In this document: piece by piece, positions 1 to 8,252 of the stretch
Position numbering within the stretch: the first letter of the stretch is position 1
How the letters are laid out: every line of letters starts with the position of its first letter
Assembly: GCA_050182275.1 (NCBI GenBank)
Contig: JBFXCK010000010.1
Coordinates: 1-60,778, forward strand
DNA: 60,778 nucleotides
Source: JBFXCK01 sp050182275
GTDB taxonomy: Bacteria; Pseudomonadota; Alphaproteobacteria; SHNJ01
Direction of reading: 5' to 3'
The notes under the pieces: generated by a model
Seen by the model: only the letters and a program-made list of their open reading frames with translations
Database searches by the model: none
What the model was told of the DNA's origin: nothing
Position numbers and translations under genes: made by a program

Positions 1-184
1 GGGCGGCATGGGAAGCTCTTTGGGCGTGGTGTTGGCGGCGCTGATTTTGGTGGCGCTGCCCGAATGGGGCCGTGAAGTGGCGGATTTCAGAATGCTCTTA
101 TTCGGCGCCGCCATGGTTTTAATCATGGTTTGGCGTCCGCAAGGTTTATTGGCCACCCGCCAGCCCAGCGTGCAATTGCCATGA
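1..184 (+). CDS. livM: LivM-like branched-chain amino-acid ABC permease, 3' end
   Basis: This is the C-terminal 60 residues of a protein that starts before the window. The reading frame begins at base 2 and ends with TGA at 182-184. It reads as a hydrophobic membrane segment followed by a short polar tail; the motif MVWRPQGLL near the end is typical of LivM/LivH-type permeases. Its stop overlaps the ATG of livG at 181 (ATGA), so the two are translationally coupled. Identity as LivM rather than LivH is inferred from the tail motif and from the livG-livF order that follows. Confidence 0.8.
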   Translation, partial: GGMGSSLGVVLAALILVALPEWGREVADFRMLLFGAAMVLIMVWRPQGLLATRQPSVQLP

Positions 185-909
185 AGCCCTTATTAACCGT
201 GCAAAATGTAACCATGCGTTTTGGCGGCTTAACCGCAATCGATAATTTATCGTTTGATACGGCGGAAGGCTCGATCACCGCGGTGATCGGCCCGAATGGC
301 GCTGGAAAAACCACGCTGTTCAATTGCCTGACCGGTTTTTACAAGCCAAATTCAGGGCGGATTTTGATTTATACGCCGCAAGGGGAGATGGAAATTCAAG
401 GATTGCCGAATCACCGGATTTGCAATCAGGCCGGAATCGCCCGCACTTTCCAAAATATCCGCCTGTTTGAAAAAATGACCGTGCTGGAAAATCTCATGGT
501 GCCACGCCAGGCGAATCTGGAAGAAGCCAAGGAGATATTGGGCTTTTTTACCCTGGCGTCCTATGCCAATAAGCCGGCCGGGGAATTGCCTTACGGCGCG
601 CAGCGTTTGCTGGAAATCGCCCGTGCCTTAATGACCAAGCCGAAATTATTATGTCTGGACGAGCCGGCCGCGGGGCTTAATCCGCATGAAACCGAACAGC
701 TAAATGAATTGCTATTGCGCATCCGCCGACAGTTCGGCATCACCATTTTGCTCATCGAGCATGACATGCGCGTGGTGATGAAAATTTCCGATCATATCGT
801 GGTGCTGGATTATGGCCGCAATATCGCCGAGGGCAAGCCCGCCACGATTCAATCGAACCCCATCGTCTTGAAAGCCTATCTGGGCGAAGATTATCAGGGG
901 GCGGCTTGA
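181..909 (+). CDS. livG: Branched-chain amino-acid ABC transporter ATP-binding protein LivG
   Basis: Cytoplasmic ATPase of a Liv-type (HAAT family) uptake system, 242 residues. Visible motifs are Walker A GPNGAGKTT near residue 40, a signature-like segment (PYGAQRLLEIARAL), Walker B LLCLDEPAAGLNP, and an H-loop in LLIEHDM. The insert with FQNIRLFEKMTVLENLMV is characteristic of LivG. The frame is open upstream to 130, but the ATG at 181 gives family length and the ATGA overlap with livM. It probably pairs with LivF to energise import of leucine, isoleucine, valine or related amides; the substrate is inferred from the family only. Confidence 0.93.
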   Translation: MKPLLTVQNVTMRFGGLTAIDNLSFDTAEGSITAVIGPNGAGKTTLFNCLTGFYKPNSGRILIYTPQGEMEIQGLPNHRICNQAGIARTFQNIRLFEKMTVLENLMVPRQANLEEAKEILGFFTLASYANKPAGELPYGAQRLLEIARALMTKPKLLCLDEPAAGLNPHETEQLNELLLRIRRQFGITILLIEHDMRVVMKISDHIVVLDYGRNIAEGKPATIQSNPIVLKAYLGEDYQGAA

Positions 910-1613
910 TGTTGAAAATTGAAAACCTGACATGCGGCTATGGCGCGATCCAAGCCTTGGATAATGTATGCCTGGAAGTACCGCAAGGAAAAATTGTCAC
1001 CTTAATTGGCGCGAATGGCGCCGGCAAATCAACCTTGCTGATGAGCTTGTTCGGCCGCCCGCGCGCCTGGGAGGGAAGAATTGTTTTTAAAGAAAAAGAC
1101 ATTACCCGGCTTTCCGCCGACCGCATCGCCCGCCTGGGTCTAGCGCAGGTGCCGGAGGGGCGGCGGATTTTTTCCAAGCTGACCGTGCTGGAAAATTTAC
1201 AGCTGGGCTCCCGCCTGGCGCCTGAAAAAAATTATAAAAATAATTTAGAGAAGACTTTAAATCTTTTTCCGCGCCTGGCCGAACGCCTGCATAAGCGCGG
1301 CGGCACGCTGTCGGGCGGCGAACAGCAAATGCTGGCGATCGGGCGCGCCTTAATGGGCGAGCCGGAATTTTTATGTTTGGATGAACCGTCGCTGGGCCTG
1401 GCGCCTTTGATTGTTAAACAAATTTTTGAAATTTTACGGCAACTAAACCAAGAATTGGGCGCAACTATTTTATTGGTCGAGCAAAACGCAGCGCTTGCCT
1501 TGCAATTGGCCGATCACGCCTATGTTTTGGTGAATGGCCGCGTGACTTTGCAGGGCAAGGCGGGCGATTTGCTGGCCAACAGCCAAGTGCGCCAGGCTTA
1601 TTTATACGGTTAA
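909..1613 (+). CDS. livF: Branched-chain amino-acid ABC transporter ATP-binding protein LivF
   Basis: Second ATPase of the Liv transporter, 234 residues. It has Walker A GANGAGKST, signature LSGGEQQMLAIGRALM, Walker B FLCLDEPSLGLAP, and the LivF hallmark VPEGRRIFSKLTVLENL. The ATG at 909 overlaps the livG TGA (907-909); a TTG at 906 is also in frame but is less likely. Its stop codon overlaps by a few bases the stop of the convergent terC gene, so there is no room for a dedicated intergenic terminator between them. Confidence 0.93.
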   Translation: MLKIENLTCGYGAIQALDNVCLEVPQGKIVTLIGANGAGKSTLLMSLFGRPRAWEGRIVFKEKDITRLSADRIARLGLAQVPEGRRIFSKLTVLENLQLGSRLAPEKNYKNNLEKTLNLFPRLAERLHKRGGTLSGGEQQMLAIGRALMGEPEFLCLDEPSLGLAPLIVKQIFEILRQLNQELGATILLVEQNAALALQLADHAYVLVNGRVTLQGKAGDLLANSQVRQAYLYG

Positions 1614-2554
1614 GCTTCTGTGCCCGGCTTATGCACCAGCGAGGCCATGATTGCAATACTGAGCATAATCACCACCACTACCAGCGAGGCCGGTGTTGAA
1701 ATCGCAAAGGCGGTGTGAGCCAACAGCATTTTGACGCCGATAAAGGTCAGAACCGCCGCCAGGCCGTATTTCAAATAATGGAATTTATCGGCCAAAGAGG
1801 CCAGCATGAAATACATCGAACGCAATCCCAAAATCGCAAAAGCGTTCGAGGTGAATACGATAAAAGTATCCTGTGTAATCGCCAAAATCGCCGGAATCGA
1901 ATCAACCGCAAAAATCAGGTCGGTGAATTCCACCATAATCAGCGCCAATAAAAGCGGGGTAATCCAAACTTTGCCATCGCGCACAACGATGAAATGATGG
2001 CCTTCATAATTGTCGGTCACGCGGAAATGATTGCGGACATAGCGCAAAACGAAATTATTGGCTAAATCTTTCGGTTTATCGCTGCTTAGCGCCATTTTAA
2101 CGCCGGTGAAGATAAGGAAAACGCCGAAGATATAAATCACCCATTGATATTCGGCGACTAAAGCGGCGCCGGCGAAAATCAAAGCGGCGCGCATAACCAG
2201 CGCCCCCAAAATCCCCCAGAACAGCACGCGGTGCTGATATTGATCGGGAGTGTGGAAGAAATTGAACAGCAAAACGATTACAAAAATATTATCAACCGAC
2301 AGCGAATATTCGACCACATAGCCGGTTAAAAATTCGATCGCTTTCTCAAAGCCGAATTGCCAATAAACCCAGCCATTGAAAATAAGCGCGAGCGTTACCC
2401 ACACCGCGCTCCAAATGCTGGCTTCTTTAAAGGTAATCGCATGGGATTTCCGGTGGAAAACCCCCAAATCCAAGGCCAGCATGGCGGCAATAAACGCCAA
2501 AAACCCAACCCAAAACCATATTGATATGTCCATGGAATTAGAAATGTCAGACAA
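1610..2554 (-). CDS. TerC/Alx family integral membrane protein
   Basis: TerC-family membrane protein of 314 residues with about eight or nine hydrophobic segments. Family-typical features are visible: FLTGYVVEYSLSVDNIFV with the conserved acidic residues in a membrane segment, and VEFTDLIFAVDSIPAI later. Relatives (Alx, TerC, MeeF/MeeY) act in manganese efflux, pH response or tellurite resistance, and some load Mn onto exported proteins. The exact role here is not determinable. The gene sits inside an otherwise continuous liv region, convergent to livF and divergent from the binding-protein gene 67 bp away. That gap is too short for a yybP-ykoY riboswitch, which controls some relatives. Confidence 0.9.
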   Translation of the reverse strand: MSDISNSMDISIWFWVGFLAFIAAMLALDLGVFHRKSHAITFKEASIWSAVWVTLALIFNGWVYWQFGFEKAIEFLTGYVVEYSLSVDNIFVIVLLFNFFHTPDQYQHRVLFWGILGALVMRAALIFAGAALVAEYQWVIYIFGVFLIFTGVKMALSSDKPKDLANNFVLRYVRNHFRVTDNYEGHHFIVVRDGKVWITPLLLALIMVEFTDLIFAVDSIPAILAITQDTFIVFTSNAFAILGLRSMYFMLASLADKFHYLKYGLAAVLTFIGVKMLLAHTAFAISTPASLVVVVIMLSIAIMASLVHKPGTEA

Positions 2555-2621
2555 CCTCTAGCCTGTCAATGCGAAATGAGATAGAAGGAAAAACCTCTTT
2601 TGTCAGTTGAAGGAAATTATC

Positions 2622-3725
2622 ATGACCCGCTGCATTCTTGCTCTTTCAATATTATTTCTCACCCTTTCCGCCGCCCGCGCCGAAATTGTGGTCGGCATCG
2701 CCGGCCCCATGACCGGCTCGCTCGCCAGCCTTGGCGAGCAAATGCGTCAAGGCGCTGAAATGGCGGTGGCCGATATTAACGCCAAAGGCGGGGTGTTGGG
2801 GCAAAAACTGAAATTAGCCCAGGGCGACGACGCCTGCGATCCGAAACAGGCGGTAGCGGTCGCCAACCGTTTGGTGAATCAAGGCGCGGTATTTGTATCG
2901 GGCCATTTTTGCTCTGGCTCTTCCATTCCGGCGTCCGAAGTTTATTCGGAAGAAAATGTTTTGCAAATTTCGCCCGGCTCGACCAACCCTATTTTTACCG
3001 ACCGTAAATTAAGCAATGTTTTCCGTGTTTGCGGGCGTGACGATCAGCAAGGCGCAATTGCTGCCGCTTTTATTACCAAGAATTATAATGGCCGCTATAT
3101 CGCCATCGTTCATGACAAAACCGCCTATGGCAAAGGCCTGGCCGATGCGGTGCGCGATAGTTTAAAGGGCAAGAATGTCAAAGAAGTTTTGTACGAGGCC
3201 ATCACCCCTGGCGAACGCGATTACAGCGCCCTGGTCAGCAAACTGAAAGCGGCCAAGGCCGACATTTTATTTTTCGGCGGCTATCATCAAGAAGCGGGCC
3301 TGATCGTGCGGCAAATGCGCGATCAGGATGTTAATGCGCCCTTGATGGGGGGCGATGCCCTTATCACCAAAGAATTCTGGGACATTACCGGCAAAAGCGG
3401 CGCTGGCACCTTGCTAACTTTTAATCCCGATCCGCGCCTCTTGCCCGAGGCCAAGGCGGTGGTCGAGCGGTTTAAAGCCAAAAATATTAAACCTGAGGGC
3501 TATACGCTTTACACATATGCCACTTTTCAAGTCTTCGCCCAGGCCGCCGCTCAAGCGGGGGGAACCAAATTAAACCAAATCGAGCCCATTTTGCGCAAGG
3601 CTAGCTTTAACACGGTTTTGGGCAAGCTTAGCTTCGATGCCAAAGGCGATGTGCAGGCCCCCGGCTATATCGTTTATGAGTGGCGGGATGGGGAATATAA
3701 GCCGCTTAAGGATAAGGGCGCATAA
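2622..3725 (+). CDS. Periplasmic branched-chain amino-acid binding protein (LivJ/LivK type)
   Basis: Type I periplasmic binding protein, 367 residues. It starts with a clear signal peptide (MTRCILALSILFLTL, cleavage probably after ARA). The mature start IVVGIAGPMTGSLASLGEQM is typical of Leu/Ile/Val receptors, followed by DDACDPKQAVAVANRLV and GHFCSGSSIPASEVY. I chose ATG 2622 because it has an upstream GAAGGAAA ribosome site and puts the charged n-region directly before the hydrophobic core; the in-frame TTG at 2607 would add a poor leader. It is likely the receptor for the transporter whose ATPases end at 1613, though terC separates them. Confidence 0.92.
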   Translation: MTRCILALSILFLTLSAARAEIVVGIAGPMTGSLASLGEQMRQGAEMAVADINAKGGVLGQKLKLAQGDDACDPKQAVAVANRLVNQGAVFVSGHFCSGSSIPASEVYSEENVLQISPGSTNPIFTDRKLSNVFRVCGRDDQQGAIAAAFITKNYNGRYIAIVHDKTAYGKGLADAVRDSLKGKNVKEVLYEAITPGERDYSALVSKLKAAKADILFFGGYHQEAGLIVRQMRDQDVNAPLMGGDALITKEFWDITGKSGAGTLLTFNPDPRLLPEAKAVVERFKAKNIKPEGYTLYTYATFQVFAQAAAQAGGTKLNQIEPILRKASFNTVLGKLSFDAKGDVQAPGYIVYEWRDGEYKPLKDKGA

Positions 3726-3765
3726 CCCCCTAGCCATAGAGATGGGGCTTTGGTATGAAGGGCGC

Positions 3766-4215
3766 ATGATTTTCAAAACCATCGCCATCGGCGCCGATCA
3801 CGCCGGAGTTGATCTTAAAAACGCCTTAAAAAACTGGCTGCAAGGCCAGGGAATCCGCGTGCTTGATATGGGCACGGATGGCAAAGACTCGGTCGATTAC
3901 CCCGATTATGCCGGCAAAGTTGCGCGCGCGATTGGCGATGCTAAGGCCGATGGCGGCATTTTAATTTGCGGCAGCGGGCAGGGAATGATTATGGCGGCCA
4001 ACCGTTATACTTTTATTCGCGCCGCGTTGGTAAGCGATGAAGAAGAAGCGAAATTAACCCGTCAGCATAACAACGCCAATATCATCGCCTTTGGCGCGCG
4101 GCGGATTCAGCCGGAAAAAGCGGTCGCGGCATTGAAAACTTTTCTATCAACCGCCTATGAGGGCGGACGCCATGATAACCGGGTCAATAAATTAACCAAC
4201 CTAGGAGGGTGTTAA
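3766..4215 (+). CDS. rpiB: Ribose-5-phosphate isomerase B
   Basis: Cytosolic RpiB/LacAB-family isomerase, 149 residues, interconverting ribose-5-phosphate and ribulose-5-phosphate. Family motifs are IAIGADHAGVDLKN at the N-terminus, DSVDYPDYA, and ICGSGQGMIMAANR, which contains the active-site cysteine region. The frame is open further upstream; ATG 3766 follows a GAAGGGC ribosome site and matches the family N-terminus, while ATG 3742 is a possible alternative. glyA begins two bases after its stop. rpiB-glyA-nrdR order is common in alphaproteobacteria. Confidence 0.93.
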   Translation: MIFKTIAIGADHAGVDLKNALKNWLQGQGIRVLDMGTDGKDSVDYPDYAGKVARAIGDAKADGGILICGSGQGMIMAANRYTFIRAALVSDEEEAKLTRQHNNANIIAFGARRIQPEKAVAALKTFLSTAYEGGRHDNRVNKLTNLGGC

Positions 4216-4216
4216 G

Positions 4217-5542
4217 GTGAGCGCAGCCATGAAATTAAATCCCCAATCCATTCATAGTTTTTTCACACAAAGCCTGGCCGAGCGCGACCCGCAAATTTTT
4301 TCCTCGATCGAACAGGAATTGCAGCGCCAGCAAGATCATATCGAATTAATCGCCTCGGAAAATATTGTTTCGCTTGCCGTATTAGAAGCGCAAGGTTCCA
4401 TCAACACCAATAAATATGCCGAAGGCTATCCGGGCAAACGTTATTATGCAGGATGCGAATATGTCGATATCGCCGAAAGTTTGGCGATCGAACGCGCCAA
4501 GCAAATTTTCGGCTGCGCTTTTGCCAATGTGCAGCCCCATTCCGGCGCGCAGGCCAATCAAACCGTTTTCATGGCGCTGCTTCAGCCGGGCGATACCTAT
4601 ATGGGAATGTCGCTGGCGCATGGCGGCCATTTAACGCATGGTTCGCCCGCCAACCAATCGGGCAAATGGTTCAAGCCTATTTCCTATGAAGTGCGCGCCG
4701 ATAATCATTTGATAGATTATGACGCGGTTGAAAGATTAGCCCAGGAACATAAGCCTAAATTGATTATCGCCGGCGGTTCGGCCTATCCGCGCACGATTGA
4801 TTTCGCGCGCTTCCGCGCGATTGCCGATTCGATCGGCGCTTATTTAATGGTCGATATGGCGCACTTTGCCGGCCTGGTTGCTGGGGGCGCATATCCCAGC
4901 CCCGTGCCGCACGCTCATGTCACCACTACCACCACGCATAAAACCTTGCGCGGGCCAAGGGGCGGCATGGTGTTGACCAATGACGAGGCGATCGCCAAGA
5001 AAATCAACTCGGCCCTTTTCCCTGGCTTGCAAGGCGGCCCCTTAATGCATGTGATCGCCGCTAAGGCCGTCGCCTTCGGCGAGGCGCTGCAGCCCGAATT
5101 TAAAATTTACGCCAAAAACGTGCTGGAAAATGCCAGGGCATTGGCGGCAACTTTAATTTCCCGCGGGCTGGATATTGTTTCGGGCGGCACCGATTCGCAT
5201 TTGATGCTGGTTGATGTGCGCCCCAAAAAGCTAACCGGCAAAAAGGCGGAAGAGACATTGCACCGCGCCAACATCACTTGCAATAAAAACGGCATTCCGT
5301 TCGACCCCGAAAAGCCGATGATTACGTCGGGCATCCGCTTAGGCACGCCGGCCGGCACTACCCGCGGCTTTGGCATCGCCGAATTTCAGACGATTGGCAA
5401 TTACATTGCCGATGTACTGGATGGCCTTTCCAAAAATGGCGAAGAAAATAACGGCGATGTCGAAAAAATCGTGCAAGGTAAAATTGTCGAGCTTTGTGCC
5501 CGTTTTCCGATTTATCCGACATTGCAAAGAGAGGGACGCTAA
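4217..5542 (+). CDS. glyA: Serine hydroxymethyltransferase
   Basis: PLP-dependent enzyme of 441 residues interconverting serine plus tetrahydrofolate and glycine plus 5,10-methylene-THF in the cytoplasm. Visible landmarks are ELIASENIVS, NKYAEGYPGKRYYAGC, ANVQPHSGAQAN, VDMAHFAGLVAGG and the PLP-lysine motif TTTTHKTLRGPRGG. The GTG start at 4217 has an excellent Shine-Dalgarno AGGAGGG seven bases upstream; an in-frame ATG lies at 4229. nrdR follows after 3 bp, suggesting one transcript that links one-carbon supply with nucleotide and riboflavin genes. Confidence 0.96.
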   Translation: MSAAMKLNPQSIHSFFTQSLAERDPQIFSSIEQELQRQQDHIELIASENIVSLAVLEAQGSINTNKYAEGYPGKRYYAGCEYVDIAESLAIERAKQIFGCAFANVQPHSGAQANQTVFMALLQPGDTYMGMSLAHGGHLTHGSPANQSGKWFKPISYEVRADNHLIDYDAVERLAQEHKPKLIIAGGSAYPRTIDFARFRAIADSIGAYLMVDMAHFAGLVAGGAYPSPVPHAHVTTTTTHKTLRGPRGGMVLTNDEAIAKKINSALFPGLQGGPLMHVIAAKAVAFGEALQPEFKIYAKNVLENARALAATLISRGLDIVSGGTDSHLMLVDVRPKKLTGKKAEETLHRANITCNKNGIPFDPEKPMITSGIRLGTPAGTTRGFGIAEFQTIGNYIADVLDGLSKNGEENNGDVEKIVQGKIVELCARFPIYPTLQREGR

Positions 5543-5545
5543 ATA

Positions 5546-6007
5546 ATGCGCTGCCCTTTTTGCGGAAATGACGAAACCCAAGTTAAAGATTCGCGCCCGA
5601 CGGAGGATAATTCCGCCATCCGCCGCCGGCGGATTTGCAGCAATTGCGGCGCACGCTTCACCACCTTCGAGCGCGTGCAGCTGCGCGAATTGGTGATTGT
5701 CAAGAAAAACGGCCAGAAAGAACCCTTCGACCGCGACAAGCTTTACCGTTCGATGGCTATCGCCTTGCGCAAGCGCCCGGTTGAGCCTGAGCGCATTGAG
5801 CGCGTGGTGAATGGGCTAGTGCGCCGTCTGGAATCCATCGGCGAAACCGAAATTCCGGCCGAATCGATCGGTGAATTGGTGATGGATGCTTTAGGCACGC
5901 TCGATCAAGTCGCCTATGTGCGCTATGCCTCGGTCTACCGCAATTTCCGCGAAGCTAAAGATTTCGAAGATTTTGTCGGCAAACTCGGCGCGGACGATAT
6001 TAGCTAA
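5546..6007 (+). CDS. nrdR: Transcriptional repressor NrdR
   Basis: Zinc-ribbon plus ATP-cone repressor of ribonucleotide reductase genes, 153 residues. The N-terminal zinc ribbon uses two CxxC pairs (MRCPFCG and ICSNCGARF), followed by FTTFERVQL and an ATP-cone (residues about 49-139) that senses ATP/dATP. Its stop overlaps the ribE start (TAATG). The probable target, nrdAB, is in this window at 46176, and candidate NrdR boxes lie upstream of it. In many alphaproteobacteria ribD follows nrdR directly; it does not here. Confidence 0.95.
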   Translation: MRCPFCGNDETQVKDSRPTEDNSAIRRRRICSNCGARFTTFERVQLRELVIVKKNGQKEPFDRDKLYRSMAIALRKRPVEPERIERVVNGLVRRLESIGETEIPAESIGELVMDALGTLDQVAYVRYASVYRNFREAKDFEDFVGKLGADDIS

Positions 6008-6612
6008 TGTTCACCGGTATTATCACCCATCAAGGGCGTATCGCAAAAATCAAAAAAACCGGCGATTGGTTAATCACGATTGAAACCGGTTTAGCTGAAG
6101 ATTCCGCTGTGGGCGCCTCTATCGCTTGCTCCGGCGTTTGCCTGACCGTGATTGAAAAAACCGCCAGCCAGTTTTCAGCGCAAATTTCCGCCGAGACCAT
6201 GGAAAAAACCACCAGCAAATTTTGGCAGGAGGGAACCCTTCTTAACCTTGAGCGCTCTTTGCGGGTAGGGGATGAGCTAGGGGGCCATTTTGTCTATGGC
6301 CATGTCGATGGCCTGGCTGAAATCAGCGATATTCGGGAGGAGGGGGAAAGCCTGCGTTTCACCTTTACCGCCCCTGTAACCTTGGCACCCTACCTGGCCC
6401 CTAAAGGCTCGATTGCTTTGGATGGGGTGTCGTTAACCATTAATGAGGTCGAAAATAACTGCTTTGGGATCAATATAATCCCTCATACTCGAAAACTTAC
6501 CACTTTCGCCAATGCCCGGATTAATGATAAGGTAAACCTCGAAGTCGATATGATGGCACGCTATATAGCGCGGATGCTAGGGGTGATGCCTTATATCAAA
6601 AAAGTTTCCTAA
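6007..6612 (+). CDS. ribE: Riboflavin synthase alpha subunit
   Basis: Enzyme of 201 residues that dismutates two 6,7-dimethyl-8-ribityllumazine molecules into riboflavin and the pyrimidinedione. It begins MFTGIITHQGRI and shows the two homologous lumazine-binding domains: IACSGVCLTVIE in the first, and SIALDGVSLTINEV with GINIIPHTRK in the second. YGHVDGLAE marks the inter-domain junction. ATG 6007 overlaps the nrdR stop. Length is normal for the family. Confidence 0.95.
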   Translation: MFTGIITHQGRIAKIKKTGDWLITIETGLAEDSAVGASIACSGVCLTVIEKTASQFSAQISAETMEKTTSKFWQEGTLLNLERSLRVGDELGGHFVYGHVDGLAEISDIREEGESLRFTFTAPVTLAPYLAPKGSIALDGVSLTINEVENNCFGINIIPHTRKLTTFANARINDKVNLEVDMMARYIARMLGVMPYIKKVS

Positions 6613-6621
6613 AGGCAGCGA

Positions 6622-7284
6622 ATGAAAAGCAATTTACATGTGATAGACGCGGAAGAAAATACCCCTCTTTCCTCGATCGAGGAAATTGTAGCCGAACTTC
6701 GCGCGGGTAAAATGGTGGTCGTGGTCGATGATGAAGACCGCGAAAATGAGGGCGACCTTATCATGCCTGCCGAAACCGCGACTCCGCAGGCAATCAATTT
6801 CATGATCACCCATGGCCGCGGATTAATTTGTGTGCCGATCTTAAAAAAACGCGCCGAGCAATTGAATATCGATTTAATGCCACGGCGCAATATCGGGCCC
6901 ACTTCTTGCGCCTTCACCATTTCGGTTGATGCCAAGGAAAATGGCGTTACCACCGGCATTTCCGCTTCCGACCGTTCGACCACCATTCAAATGCTGGCTG
7001 ATGAGAAATATAAAGCCGATGCTTTTCAAACTCCCGGCCATATTTTCCCTTTAATCGCGCGGGAAGAGGGTGTTTTGGCGCGTCCCGGCCATACCGAGGC
7101 TTCGGTAGATTTAGCGCGCATGGCCGGATTCTATCCGGCTGGGATATTATGCGAAATCCTGAACGAGGATGGCACCATGGCGCGCCTGCCCGATTTGCGG
7201 CGCTTTGCCCGTTTGCATAACTTGAAAATCGCCTCTATTGCTGATCTAATTGCTTATCGGCAAAAGCTGCGCCAGGCCGCCTAA
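6622..7284 (+). CDS. ribB: 3,4-dihydroxy-2-butanone-4-phosphate synthase
   Basis: Single-domain DHBP synthase of 220 residues, converting ribulose-5-phosphate to 3,4-dihydroxy-2-butanone-4-phosphate plus formate. Key motifs are VVVDDEDRENEGDL (metal and substrate binding), THGRGLICVP, TTGISASDRS and RPGHTEASVDLA. The protein stops at the end of the RibB fold. There is no C-terminal GTP cyclohydrolase II (RibA) domain, although bifunctional RibBA proteins are common in alphaproteobacteria. It has a short gap after ribE and lies 6 bp before ribH. Confidence 0.94.
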   Translation: MKSNLHVIDAEENTPLSSIEEIVAELRAGKMVVVVDDEDRENEGDLIMPAETATPQAINFMITHGRGLICVPILKKRAEQLNIDLMPRRNIGPTSCAFTISVDAKENGVTTGISASDRSTTIQMLADEKYKADAFQTPGHIFPLIAREEGVLARPGHTEASVDLARMAGFYPAGILCEILNEDGTMARLPDLRRFARLHNLKIASIADLIAYRQKLRQAA

Positions 7285-7290
7285 GCCGCG

Positions 7291-7746
7291 ATGAGTCAAG
7301 GAAAAGTACTTATTGTTGAGGCGCGGTTTTACGAAGATATCGCCGATGAATTGATCAAGGGGGTCGTGCCCGTTATACAACGGGAAGGATTCACCTATGA
7401 CCGGATTGCCGTGCCTGGTTCTTTCGAGATTCCGGCGGCAATTGCCATGGCTGCGGCTGCGCTTGATCCCGCTACTAAGCAGCCGCGTTATGCGGGATAT
7501 GTGGCGCTGGGCTGTATCGTGCGGGGGCAAACCAGCCATTATGAATTGGTATCGGGCGAAAGCGCCCGGGGTTTGCAAGATTTGGCAGTCCAGCAAAAAT
7601 TGGCGATCGGCTATGGCATTATTTGCGCCGAAAATATGGAACAGGCGTGGGAGCGCGCCAAGGTCGATGGCCGCAACAATGGCGCCCACGCGGCCGCGGC
7701 CTGTGTAAGAATGATCGCTTTGCGCAAACTATTTGGTGTGATATGA
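7291..7746 (+). CDS. ribH: 6,7-dimethyl-8-ribityllumazine synthase
   Basis: Lumazine synthase, 151 residues, condensing the RibB product with the pyrimidinedione to give the substrate of riboflavin synthase. Features are VPGSFEIPAAIAMAA, the phosphate-binding segment YVALGCIVRGQTSHYELV with the catalytic His region, and NNGAHAAAACVRM near the C-terminus. It overlaps nusB by four bases (ATGA), so nusB translation is probably coupled. The ribH-nusB pair is widely conserved. Confidence 0.94.
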   Translation: MSQGKVLIVEARFYEDIADELIKGVVPVIQREGFTYDRIAVPGSFEIPAAIAMAAAALDPATKQPRYAGYVALGCIVRGQTSHYELVSGESARGLQDLAVQQKLAIGYGIICAENMEQAWERAKVDGRNNGAHAAAACVRMIALRKLFGVI

Positions 7747-8228
7747 GTCTTGCCGTGAACAAAGTTTCTTCTTCTCTGCCGGTAGCGCGGCGTCAAGCCC
7801 GGCTCGCTGCCGTGCAGGCGCTGTATCAGGCCGCCTTCAATACCGATACCGCCAATGTGGTGCAGGAATTCAGCAAGCACCGTTTGGGCAAAAAATTCGA
7901 AAATCTGTCGCTGGAAGAGGCCGACATCGAACTCTTCACCGATTTATACCGCGGTGTTGAACGCGAACGGGCCGAGCTGGACCGCCTAATCGCCGCTAAT
8001 CTGGCCGATAACTGGAAAATTGAACGCATCGATCCGGTTGCGCGCGCAATTTTGCTTTCCGCCATTTATGAATTATGGTGTCGCGCCGATATTCCGCCCA
8101 AAGTCACGATCAAGGAATATGTCGATCTGGCGCATGATTTCTTTGGCGGCAAGGAGCCCGATTTTATCAACGGCATTCTTGATAAATTGGCGCATCATTT
8201 GCGCCCGCAAGAGATGGCTAAATCTTAA
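7743..8228 (+). CDS. nusB: Transcription antitermination factor NusB
   Basis: All-helical NusB protein, 161 residues, that with NusE/S10 binds boxA RNA and supports rRNA antitermination. It reads ARRQARLAAVQALYQA at the N-terminus, ERIDPVARAILLSAIYELW in the middle, and VTIKEYVDLAHDFFGGKEPDFINGILDKL near the end, all characteristic. I use ATG 7743, which overlaps the ribH stop, rather than the longer open frame from 7623 that would run inside ribH. Confidence 0.95.
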   Translation: MSLAVNKVSSSLPVARRQARLAAVQALYQAAFNTDTANVVQEFSKHRLGKKFENLSLEEADIELFTDLYRGVERERAELDRLIAANLADNWKIERIDPVARAILLSAIYELWCRADIPPKVTIKEYVDLAHDFFGGKEPDFINGILDKLAHHLRPQEMAKS

Positions 8229-8252
8229 AAGCCGTCCTATACTAGGCCTGCC

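Noticed and set aside
2555..2621. yybP-ykoY manganese riboswitch for terC
   Set aside because: The terC-to-binding-protein gap is only 67 bp and divergent, too short for this riboswitch.
4382..4630. Many short antisense frames within glyA, plsX, kdpB and the RTX genes
   Set aside because: They lack ribosome sites and are shadows of the codon structure of the conserved genes on the other strand or frame.
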